8,852 bases of DNA from an uncultured Clostridia bacterium (GTDB taxonomy: Bacteria; Bacillota; Clostridia; TANB77; UBA1234). The translations under genes were made by a program, and so were the position numbers. The notes beneath the pieces were generated by a model, which had not been told where the DNA came from, ran no database searches, and saw nothing but the letters and a program-made list of their open reading frames with translations. Within the stretch, counting starts at the first letter, position 1. The number at the start of each line of letters is the position of its first letter. Location of the stretch: contig CANQLS010000054.1 in NCBI GenBank assembly GCA_947624765.1, positions 1 to 8,852 on the forward strand, read 5' to 3'. Positions 1 to 6,698 of this stretch are shown piece after piece.

Positions 1-500
1 GATAATATTCTTATTAATACCCATAAAGGTATGTAGTTATATTTGTCTAAATAGTGTATAACCATTTTATTTGAATTTTTGTATTGATGGGAGATTTCAA
101 GATTAATATCATTTAAAAATTTATCAATTAAATCTTTGTTTTTACTGATATTATTAAAATTGTTTGGAATTAAATAATCTTTATGACCATGATTTTTGGA
201 GAATTCATAGGCTATATAAGTATCAATTTTCCTTTCTATTAACAAAATATATTCTAAAAATATAATTCTTATTCTTCTATCAAATTCATATAAACCATAA
301 ATTTCTTCTAATGTTGTTTCATTATGAAATGTTTCAATCTTACTATTTTTATCTAAAAATAACTCTTTATAGCCATTAATTAAATAGTAATAGTTATTAT
401 TTAATAAAATTTCTTTTGCAATTTCTTTATCTTTAATAAGTAAATTTCTGCTTTGTAATAGTTCTATTTGTTCATCTATTGTTTTAAATATTTTTTCCAA
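1..500 (-). CDS. abiF: Abi_2 (AbiD/AbiF) family HEPN toxin-like protein, 3' part beyond window
   Basis: Reading the minus strand from TTG 500 gives 166 codons without a stop, running off the left edge. The TTG start is chosen because AGGAGG (507-512) lies 6 nt upstream, and no ATG has such a site. Features typical of Abi_2 proteins are visible: an N-terminal YYYLINGYKELF (residues 37-48), a helical LYEFDRRIRIIFLEY followed by IERKID and YIAYEFSKNHG (about 70-105), and YIPLWVLI (156-163), which in the family precedes an SFG segment. The family is usually about 300 aa, so a bit more than half is present. The RNase signature R-x4-H of the C-terminal HEPN motif would lie outside the window and cannot be checked. 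Known role of the family: abortive infection; AbiF members are RNA-targeting HEPN proteins paired with a small upstream RNA, and recent work relates them to Cas13. The upstream tandem-hairpin RNA supports AbiF rather than AbiD. The codon use is extremely AT-rich, like the rest of the window. Family assignment is by eye. Confidence 0.8.
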   Translation of the reverse strand, partial: MEKIFKTIDEQIELLQSRNLLIKDKEIAKEILLNNNYYYLINGYKELFLDKNSKIETFHNETTLEEIYGLYEFDRRIRIIFLEYILLIERKIDTYIAYEFSKNHGHKDYLIPNNFNNISKNKDLIDKFLNDINLEISHQYKNSNKMVIHYLDKYNYIPLWVLIRIL

Positions 501-523
501 TGTTAGCCTCCTATACAAGAAAA

Positions 524-553
524 GACCTCGGTCCCGTGGGTTATCCGAGGTAC
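524..553 (-). repeat. RNA repeat unit 2 (gene-proximal hairpin, possible leaky terminator)
   Basis: Perfect 7-bp stem: 525-531 (ACCTCGG on the plus strand) pairs with 545-551 (CCGAGGT). It differs from unit 1 at 6 of 30 positions: four form two compensatory stem pairs, one is the first tetraloop base (CACG for UACG) and one lies in the internal loop. On the minus strand the stem is followed at once by CTTTTCTT (524-517), so this hairpin could also end part of the transcripts before the toxin gene. Confidence 0.85.
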
Positions 554-564
554 AATTCATTTCC

Positions 565-594
565 GACTTCAGTCCCGTAGGTTTTCTGAAGTAC
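565..594 (-). repeat. RNA repeat unit 1 (promoter-proximal hairpin)
   Basis: Perfect 7-bp stem: 566-572 (ACTTCAG on the plus strand) pairs with 586-592 (CTGAAGT). In RNA sense the 13-nt loop region is AAAACCUACGGGA, which can close further as CC-UACG-GG. C(UACG)G is an unusually stable YNMG tetraloop. The flanking G (565) and AC (593-594) are also shared with unit 2. Confidence 0.85.
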
Positions 595-596
595 TG

Positions 597-609
597 ATCT
601 ATTATAGAT
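597..609. promoter_or_regulatory. Palindrome at the predicted transcription start (candidate operator)
   Basis: ATCTATTATAGAT reads the same on both strands except for its central base. It sits directly downstream of the -10 box and covers the predicted +1, a usual place for a repressor site. No regulator gene is visible in the window, so the role is inferred only from position. Confidence 0.35.
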
Positions 610-639
610 AGTATAGCATTTTAAACTTGATTTTGTCAA
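610..639 (-). promoter_or_regulatory. Sigma-A promoter of the hairpin RNA and abiF
   Basis: Minus strand: TTGACA (639-634), an 18-nt spacer, then TGC-TATACT (618-610), an extended -10 element. Predicted start is near 603, about 10 nt before the first repeat unit. The single promoter would drive both RNA and gene. No other comparable promoter lies between the repeats and the gene. Confidence 0.75.
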
Positions 640-706
640 GTAAAACGTTAAATTTCTATCCATTAATATTATTATATTTATAATTTATATATTTTATTCT
701 AAGTAT

Positions 707-734
707 ATAAAATAAGAACAATTTCTTATTTTAT
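707..734. repeat. 12-bp perfect inverted repeat in the intergenic gap
   Basis: ATAAAATAAGAA (707-718) and TTCTTATTTTAT (723-734) flank a 4-nt centre, CAAT. It lies in the 346-bp gene-free stretch 501-846, between the abiF promoter and the 802-831 hairpin. The arms are almost all A/T, so an RNA stem would be weak; a protein-binding site or recombination remnant is as likely. The remainder of 640-800 is AT-rich and I see no gene in it. Confidence 0.5.
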
Positions 735-801
735 CTTCTTTCTGTTTTATTCGTATTGGAAGTTTTAACAAAAGTTTGAGGACGTCATTGAAATGAAATG
801 C

Positions 802-831
802 AATGGCGGTCATTAGTCATTGACCGCCATT
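802..831 (-). terminator. Hairpin downstream of the 737-aa SLH gene
   Basis: An 11-bp perfect stem, AATGGCGGTCA (802-812) with TGACCGCCATT (821-831), around an 8-nt loop, 16 nt after the minus-strand stop codon. It is by far the most GC-rich part of this gap. The following minus-strand sequence is only moderately T-rich (TTGCATTTCATTT), so it is either an imperfect intrinsic terminator or an mRNA 3' stabiliser. A related palindrome occurs at 7886-7906. Confidence 0.55.
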
Positions 832-846
832 AAATGTCTGTATGCC

Positions 847-3060
847 TTATTTAACAGTGTATCCACTATAAACAACAACCACTCCTTCTAATTCATCAAT
901 TGCAATTCTATCTCCGACTTTAAATCTTAACTTAGACATTTCTGAAAATTCGCAACTTGTAAATCCCCATGCATCAACATTATACTTTACGTCTGCTTTT
1001 AAAATTTTATAATCTTCCCATTCATATTTATCATTCCATACGGTATCTCTTGTATCTAGTCTTAAACCGTTTTGCAATATTGCTATCTTTCCATTATCTT
1101 GTATCTCTTTAACCACCAAATCTTTATCATAACCTAATACAGTATGCCTATATACTTCTACTATTCTCAAAACGTCTTTATCATTTAATGTATAACTAAT
1201 CAAATCTCCTTCGTCAAAATCTACTAATCCTATTGTTTCATATGTTTTTACTGCACTACCTACTGGAGAAACTCTAACACTAATTTTGGCACCATCAATA
1301 ATAATTTCTTTTACCCTCGCATAGAATACTGAAAATTTATTAACTTCTTTTTCAATAAAAATCACCTTAGCATTATTCTTTTCATGCAAAATATTTATAT
1401 GAGTATCTTCCAAATTTTCTAAAGCAGATTCTTTCACTTTTTCTAATGTACAACTTTCAATAATATCATCGGAATTATTTGCATATCTTTTTGAAACTTT
1501 GTAAATCTCAGTTTTGTCCGATATAATATATTTGCCTAACATATGATTTTCATATTTTTCATTACCAGTTGTTAATAATACCAACGTTCCCTCTTCATAT
1601 TCAGCTTCTTTAGCAACCTCAATACTTTTAATATCGCCAGATTCAAACGTTACTGCAACTAAATCTCCATTATTAATTTTACTTAAACTAATATTTTCAA
1701 AATATCTTTCAGACTCTTTTCCATTTGAAAGTAGAAAATGCACGCCGCCTCTAGAACCATAAGCAATATCCGAAATGTAATATAAAGCAATAACATCTTC
1801 TTTTTCGTCTTTCTTTTCTTCTTCTTCATCTTTTATTTCTTTATACTCCGTTACATAAAGATATAAAGCATTTTCTTCAACACAAAGAATTTGATCTCCT
1901 TTTTCTAATTTATTCCAAGAGATTACTTTCTTACCGTCTAGCAAAATAGCTTCATCATCATTAATTGTTATCTCGTCATTAATCACTAAATTTTCTTTAT
2001 TAGATTTTAAACTAGATATTTCTATTTTATCACCTAAGTCCAATGTAATCATTCTTTTAATAACATCTTGTGAACCTTCACGTTCCATTAATAAGAAAGC
2101 ATAATCATTTTTAGATCCGCAAATAAAAATCTTGTTAGAAACATTTTTAAATTTATAACCATCTTCCTCTAAATCTTTCGTATTGCCTTCTACCAATGAA
2201 TATTCAATATCATAAGTATAACTTACTAACTTTTTATCTTCTTTATCATAAATACCACTCAAACTCGCACCCAATGCATAAATTGGAAGAACACCTTCTA
2301 ATTCCATTTCTTCTTTTCCTTCCAATTTTACGTACATATTGCCCTCTTGTACTGAAAGCTCTTTTACTTTCTTATTATCTATCAACTCATAATCAGAACC
2401 AAAAACGCTATCAAATAAAACTTCTTTTGAATCTACATACGTCAAACCATCTTTTTCAGATTCTTTTACTACATGCCAAGTCGTACTATTTAACATATTC
2501 CAAATAAAAATAGCCACATCTCCTCTAGTAGCATTTGCATCATTTAAAAAGAATAAAACTCCTTCATTTAATTTTAATTGTCGCATCTTATTCATATATT
2601 CATAAGCCCAACCATATTCGCTATCTTCATTTATATATTGATGTCCAAGACTCCTCAAAATCATTGCAACAACCTCAGCATATGTTACCTCACGATCTGG
2701 ATAGAACTTACCATCTGGATAACCTTTTAACAAGCCATACGCTGAAGCTAAACTGATATAATCTGTATACCATTCGCCATCCTTAACATCTTTAAAAGAG
2801 TTTTTAAGCGACATTAATTCCATATTTTTATCATATCCATGTGCAATAACTAACATCTTCGCCATTTCTGCACGAGTTACAGATTTATTCGGTTCAAAAA
2901 TATGTTCTTCAGTTCCATTAACAATCTTCAAATATGCCAACCCTTCAATAATACCTTCATACTTTGTATCTAAAGTATCATAAAAAGTTGCAGCTAAGCA
3001 AACCGAAAAGCAACTTAAAATTAAAACTAATATTATACTCAAATATAAAATCTTCTTCAT
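847..3060 (-). CDS. Secreted SLH-domain surface (S-layer-type) protein, 737 aa
   Basis: Cell-wall-anchored surface protein. Residues 1-23 are a Sec signal peptide (MKK, hydrophobic run, likely cleavage after CLA). Three SLH domains follow: about 27-76 with the canonical VTRAE motif (61-65), about 88-140 with GYPDGKFYPD and VTYAE in place of TRAE, and a degenerate third at about 148-191 ending in ATRGDVAIFIWNML. SLH domains bind pyruvylated secondary wall polymers. The roughly 540-residue remainder is unlike anything I recognise: alternating short hydrophobic and charged strands (probably beta-rich), a highly charged KE-rich stretch at about 408-422, and a C-terminal FKVGDRIAID motif (713-721) shared with the other three SLH proteins here. 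The ATG at 3060 has AAGGGGG (3068-3074) 7 nt upstream. Cysteines in the signal region do not form a good lipobox. It is paralogous to the 4254-6623 ORF through the third SLH domain and the following 100 residues, and lies downstream of, and co-directional with, the recombinase gene. Exact role (structural S-layer, adhesin or enzyme) is unknown. Confidence 0.88.
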   Translation of the reverse strand: MKKILYLSIILVLILSCFSVCLAATFYDTLDTKYEGIIEGLAYLKIVNGTEEHIFEPNKSVTRAEMAKMLVIAHGYDKNMELMSLKNSFKDVKDGEWYTDYISLASAYGLLKGYPDGKFYPDREVTYAEVVAMILRSLGHQYINEDSEYGWAYEYMNKMRQLKLNEGVLFFLNDANATRGDVAIFIWNMLNSTTWHVVKESEKDGLTYVDSKEVLFDSVFGSDYELIDNKKVKELSVQEGNMYVKLEGKEEMELEGVLPIYALGASLSGIYDKEDKKLVSYTYDIEYSLVEGNTKDLEEDGYKFKNVSNKIFICGSKNDYAFLLMEREGSQDVIKRMITLDLGDKIEISSLKSNKENLVINDEITINDDEAILLDGKKVISWNKLEKGDQILCVEENALYLYVTEYKEIKDEEEEKKDEKEDVIALYYISDIAYGSRGGVHFLLSNGKESERYFENISLSKINNGDLVAVTFESGDIKSIEVAKEAEYEEGTLVLLTTGNEKYENHMLGKYIISDKTEIYKVSKRYANNSDDIIESCTLEKVKESALENLEDTHINILHEKNNAKVIFIEKEVNKFSVFYARVKEIIIDGAKISVRVSPVGSAVKTYETIGLVDFDEGDLISYTLNDKDVLRIVEVYRHTVLGYDKDLVVKEIQDNGKIAILQNGLRLDTRDTVWNDKYEWEDYKILKADVKYNVDAWGFTSCEFSEMSKLRFKVGDRIAIDELEGVVVVYSGYTVK

Positions 3061-3080
3061 TAGTACGCCCCCTTACTAAT

Positions 3081-3108
3081 ATTATACTAAATAAAAAAAT
3101 CGTGTCAA
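3081..3108 (-). promoter_or_regulatory. Sigma-A promoter of the 737-aa SLH gene
   Basis: Minus strand TTGACA (3108-3103), a 16-nt spacer containing a run of seven T, and TATAAT (3086-3081): both hexamers match consensus. The predicted start, near 3074, coincides with the start of the AAGGGGG ribosome-binding site (3068-3074), giving a leader of only about 14 nt. The 93-bp gap between the recombinase stop and this gene has no clear terminator, so read-through from the recombinase is also possible. Confidence 0.75.
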
Positions 3109-3153
3109 TCTCAAAATACACACACAATACACAAATACAAACAGTTCTAAGAA

Positions 3154-4182
3154 TTATTTTATTTTTTCTATTTCTTTTCTCATCTCTTCTCTCGTACGAT
3201 GTGTATATATTCTTTCTGTAATATCTTGAATAGAATGTCCAACAATTAATTTTAAAATATACTCGTCCATATGATAACGTTTAGCAAGTGTAACAAATGT
3301 ATGTCTAGCATCATGCGGTTTATGGTTCATACCAAGTTGCTGCATAATCTTACGAAAACGGTTACGATAATCATCATACGACATTGGACTACCATTCTCC
3401 TTACAAAAAAGAAATCCGTCATTATCTTTACATCTTGCTACAATAAAATCATAAATCTTACTATGAATGGGCACTTCTCTATTTTTACCAGCTTCTGTTT
3501 TTATTCCTCCCATCATAATTTTTTCCTTAAGATTAACATCTCTACCCTTAATAGCAATCAATTCACCAGGTCTCCAGCCAGAATAAATATCTATTAAAAT
3601 CATATCAACAAAAGGTATATCAATATTTTTCCATAGTAAATTAATTTCTTTATTTGTAAATGGCATACGTTCAATTTGCTTTTCTATTTTTGGTGTTTCA
3701 CAAAACGTAGCATAATTTTTATCTACGATTTCATGCTTAATTGCATATTGATACATCATATTATACAAACTCTTCATTCGAGATTTTGTAGCATTTCCAA
3801 CTGTTGCATTACGAATTGCATTTTCCAAATGAAAAATACGAATATCTCTAAATTTAATTTTGGCCAAGCACTCGCTATGATGATAAGCAGCAGTCCAAAT
3901 CCTTCTTGCAGAAGGAACAATTTTAGCATAATGTTCTTTGCTCCAAAAATTATATACTTCTTCAAACGTAATATCCTTATGTTCCAACGAATAAGGGGCT
4001 TTTGCAAAATTCGCTAACGCTACTAAGCCTTCCTCCTTTGTTTTAAAATATCCTATAGTTTGATATTCCTGTATTTTTCTGCCATTCACCTCTTTCCAGC
4101 CTCTCGTTTTCCTTACTCTATAAGGGTTTCTACGATTGCCTTGCAATTTGTGTACTGATCCAAAACCATTCGGTAATCTCAT
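3154..4182 (-). CDS. Tyrosine recombinase / phage-type integrase, 342 aa
   Basis: Site-specific DNA recombinase. The N-terminus (MRLPNGFGSVHKLQGNRR) resembles the arm-binding domain of Bacillota phage/ICE-type integrases. A SAM-like core-binding domain covers about 70-160. The catalytic domain carries the expected residues: R204 in SGWRPGE, a beta-hairpin lysine (K228 or K233, in KTEAGKNREVP), H290 and R293 in HDARHTF, H316 in GHS, and the nucleophile Y326 in IYTHR. It therefore looks active, and 342 aa is normal for the family. An ATG at 4209 is in frame, but 4182 is preferred because AAGGAG (4191-4196) is well placed for it and the protein then begins at the conserved MRLPNG. It lies between two oppositely oriented SLH genes, one complete and one missing its 5' end. 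It may be the integrase of a mobile element that landed in the right-hand SLH gene, or an invertase or shuffler of SLH cassettes. A phase-variation role is inference. Confidence 0.9.
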   Translation of the reverse strand: MRLPNGFGSVHKLQGNRRNPYRVRKTRGWKEVNGRKIQEYQTIGYFKTKEEGLVALANFAKAPYSLEHKDITFEEVYNFWSKEHYAKIVPSARRIWTAAYHHSECLAKIKFRDIRIFHLENAIRNATVGNATKSRMKSLYNMMYQYAIKHEIVDKNYATFCETPKIEKQIERMPFTNKEINLLWKNIDIPFVDMILIDIYSGWRPGELIAIKGRDVNLKEKIMMGGIKTEAGKNREVPIHSKIYDFIVARCKDNDGFLFCKENGSPMSYDDYRNRFRKIMQQLGMNHKPHDARHTFVTLAKRYHMDEYILKLIVGHSIQDITERIYTHRTREEMRKEIEKIK

Positions 4183-4250
4183 ACAAAAATCTCCTTCCAT
4201 AATAAACATTTATTTTTCATTTTAAATTCCTACAAATATCATATAATACA

Positions 4251-4271
4251 CATTTGAAAAATTCTCAAATG
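4251..4271. other. Candidate recombinase core site (7-bp arms, 7-nt centre)
   Basis: CATTTGA (4251-4257) and TCAAATG (4265-4271) are inverted around AAAATTC. Inverted half-sites around a 6-8-nt overlap are the usual architecture of tyrosine recombinase core sites. It sits about 70 bp upstream of the recombinase start, exactly where the truncated SLH gene begins. No second copy with both arms was found in the window, and such short repeats arise by chance in AT-rich DNA. Confidence 0.35.
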
Positions 4272-6623
4272 CAAAACGCAACTATATTATGGGTTCTCCA
4301 GTGTCCTTTCGAAATTTCTGTTACGTATGCAGAAGCTGTAACAATGGCATTAAGAGCTTTAGGTTATAAGAATGTAGTAGAATCAGCTGGCACATGGCCA
4401 ACAAACTACATAACAAAAGCTAACGAATTAAAACTATTAACAGATACTTCTGGAGAATTAGAAGCTGATGCTGGTGCAAAAAGAGGAAACGTAGCAGTTA
4501 TTCTTTGGAATATGTTAAGAACAGAAATGTGGGATGTTTTACAAGAAAACCAAACAAATGGTATGACATATGGTAAAACAGATTATATGTTAAACGTTAA
4601 ATTCCCAGGATATGAATATGATGATGACTTCTATTTCGATACTTTAAGAATTGATGAAGGTAGAGCTTATGTTACATTAGAAACAGAAGACGGAAAAACA
4701 CAACTTGAGGGAGAAATTACAAGTGGTGATTTACTAAGATTAGTTCCTGGCATGAAAGTAGCAGCTCTATATAATAGTGATGATGAAGAATTCTTAACAA
4801 TGACAGTAACAGATACATTAGTAGAAGGAACTGTAACAGACGTAGACACAAAAAACGGAAAAACACTTTCTATTGATGAAGTAGAATACAGAGTTACTGA
4901 AGCAGATGTTCAAGAAAGAGTTAAAAAATTAACAGCTAATGAGGATTATGTAGTAGCATTAGTAAATGGTAAGAAAGTTACAAACTTCATCTCATTACCA
5001 ACAGAATCTGTTGAAGTTGAAAAAGAAAGAGATGTTGAAAGAAAAATTACTGATGAAGATGCATTAGTTTTAATTGATGGTGAATGGGCTACTAGAGATG
5101 ATATCGAAGTAGGAGACGTTTACGCAGAAATTGCTGTTGATGCTGATGCACTTCCACACTTAGAGGGAGACACATTCTATGCTGTAGCAAGAGAAAGAGA
5201 TAATGGTACATTTGAATCATTAACTGTAACAACTGATAAAAACGTAAAAGAACGTTACACAATTGAAGTTGATGGTGTTGAATACACAGCTATTGAAGAC
5301 AAACTAGAAATTCATCATGGTGAAGAAGGCGAAGAAGATGCTGAAGTAGCTGATTTAACAGCAAAAGAGAAAGAAAACGATTACTTAGATGAAGATGTTG
5401 AATTAGTATTTGACTATTTAGGCAGAGTTGTTAAAATGTATTTTGGTGATATTACTAAGACAGAAGATTCTGGTAACTTCTATGTTATGACATCTGATGG
5501 TTCTTGGTATACAACTTCTACTAGAGGTGGTAAAACATATCATGTTCTATTAACAGATACAGACGGTTACGAAGAAGAATATGACTTCGCAGTAGCATCA
5601 AAAGGTGCTGAATTTGAAGTAACTAAAGAAGATGCATATTTTGGTGTAGAAGAAGCATCATTTGAATTAGGTATCTATTATGTTACATTTAATAATGATG
5701 GAACAATTAAAGATATGAAACAAGTTTATGGTGACTTAGAAACAGAATATAAGTCTTCTGCAAACACCTTAGACACAAAATGGAAAACTGACTCAATCAG
5801 CACAGCAATTGATGATGATAATTATATAAAGACTAAAAATGATACTGTAGGTAAGACAGGTCTTAAAGTAACATCTTCTACAACTGTACTTACTGTAACA
5901 CCAGTATTAAATGATGATGATGAAGTTGTAAGTCTTGAAGTTGAAGTTTCTAATGGTCCTGATGCATTAGAAGGCGTTAAGACTGGTGTAGTTGCATTCT
6001 CAGCTGAAGAAGGTGCTGCTCCAAGAGCAAAAGTAGTATTTGTTGCAGAAGATGCTACATCAAGCGAATTAAACTTCGGTGTAGTTGAAAGCTACAGACA
6101 ATACAGAGGTACACAATATGTAACAATTAGTGGTGAAGAATACGAATTAGATGAAGAAGATGCAAAATTAACTACTGAACCAGTTGGAGTTCTTGTTGTA
6201 TACACATTAAATGATGATGTTGTTACTGTAAAAGAAACATACGATAACAAAAAAATCAATACAACTGGAGACACACTACTATTAGTTACTGATGTAACTG
6301 ATGAATTTGTAACATTTGATAAAGATGCTAAAACAGGAGAAGAAGGTGGAGAACTTACTGGTACTGCAGCAAAAACTATAGATGTTACAACTGATCTTGA
6401 AAAAGAAGCTACAAAGGACTTAACATTTGTTTTAGTAACTGCTGGAGTAGATAAAGATGGAAACGTTGAATTTGATTCAGAAGTAGAATCTTTCGGAAAA
6501 GGAATTGAAAATGCTCAATTCAAGAAAAACGATAGAGTTTTCGGAGATACAGATACAAAAGTTATATTTATTGTAAGAGGACTTGACAAAGATGCTTCAT
6601 TTAATCAAGGTGTTGAAGAATAG
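4254..6623 (+). pseudogene. 5'-truncated SLH-family S-layer-like gene (silent cassette or disrupted gene)
   Basis: A long open frame of 789 codons that enters an SLH protein in the middle: VTYAEAVTMALRALGY (residues 23-38) is the second half of SLH domain 2, and about 45-90 is SLH domain 3, ending GAKRGNVAVILWNML. Signal peptide, SLH domain 1 and half of domain 2 are missing. The nominal TTG start at 4254 has no ribosome-binding site, and the first ~20 codons do not look like SLH sequence in this frame. In another frame, 4256-4312 reads NYIMGSPVSFR, resembling the expected GYPDG-type segment, so the 5' remnant seems degraded by small deletions. The rest is intact: very acidic, rich in D/E/T/V, without cysteine, beta-strand-like, ending with FKKNDRVFGD (about 766-775), as in its paralogs. 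Its body aligns with the 737-aa protein around GMTY, YVTLE and LVEGT. Such composition is typical of abundant S-layer proteins. It cannot be exported as it stands. The uninterrupted body suggests recent damage, or maintenance as a donor cassette. Confidence 0.75.
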
Positions 6624-6645
6624 TAACTAATCACAATATATAAAG

Positions 6646-6671
6646 GCGGGGAGATTATCTCCTCGCTTTTT
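6646..6671 (+). terminator. Intrinsic terminator after the long SLH ORF
   Basis: GCGGGGAGA (6646-6654) pairs with TCTCCTCGC (6658-6666), one G-T wobble, three-base loop, followed by TTTTT (6667-6671). It begins 23 nt after the stop codon. A classic rho-independent terminator, so the next gene, 28 nt further on, should mostly need its own promoter, though none is obvious. Confidence 0.85.
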
Positions 6672-6698
6672 AAATAAAATGGAAAGGAGGGGAACAAT

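Larger units (their letters stand above)
517..603 (-). ncRNA. abiF-associated tandem-hairpin RNA (putative RNA antitoxin)
   Basis: Predicted transcript leader between the promoter at 610-639 and the TTG start of the Abi_2 gene. It holds two 30-nt units (565-594, then 524-553) separated by 11 nt. Each folds as a 7-bp stem, an A-rich internal loop (AAAA or AUAA against a single A), two C-G pairs and a YACG tetraloop. All four stem differences between the units form two compensatory pairs (C-G to U-A and G-C to A-U), so the structure is conserved at RNA level. Structured RNAs upstream of abiF genes are an established class, and repeat RNAs neutralise toxins in type III toxin-antitoxin systems. 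That this RNA binds or inhibits the adjacent protein is inference. Ends are approximate: 5' end from promoter spacing, 3' end from the U-rich run. Confidence 0.72.

Noticed and set aside
524..594. CRISPR array
   Set aside because: There are only two units, separated by 11 nt, too short for spacers. The units differ from each other with compensatory stem changes and sit in the leader of an Abi_2 gene, which fits an antitoxin-type repeat RNA instead.
847..3060. Lipoprotein signal in the 737-aa SLH protein
   Set aside because: The cysteines near residues 16-21 are not preceded by a proper lipobox, and SLH anchoring makes a standard Sec signal more likely.
2196..3221. Plus-strand open frames opposite the 737-aa SLH gene
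   Set aside because: They have low-complexity composition, no ribosome-binding sites, and lie antisense to a well-supported coding frame.
3271..4017. Small open frames overlapping the recombinase gene on both strands
   Set aside because: They overlap a gene with a complete catalytic motif set and show no family resemblance or start signals of their own.
3115..4252. AATACACA copies as proven attachment repeats around the recombinase
   Set aside because: An 8-mer of A/C/T in AT-rich DNA recurs by chance, and two of the three copies lie in a CA-rich tract. Kept only as a hint, not as att sites.
4219..4253. Promoter for the truncated SLH ORF (TATAAT at 4242-4247)
   Set aside because: The -10 hexamer is perfect, but no reasonable -35 is present at 15-18 nt, no ribosome-binding site follows, and TATAAT is frequent in such AT-rich DNA.
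4183..4280. Promoter of the recombinase on the minus strand (TTGAGA near 4263-4268)
   Set aside because: The best matching -10 sequences have poor matches or a 19-nt spacer. Not good enough to annotate.
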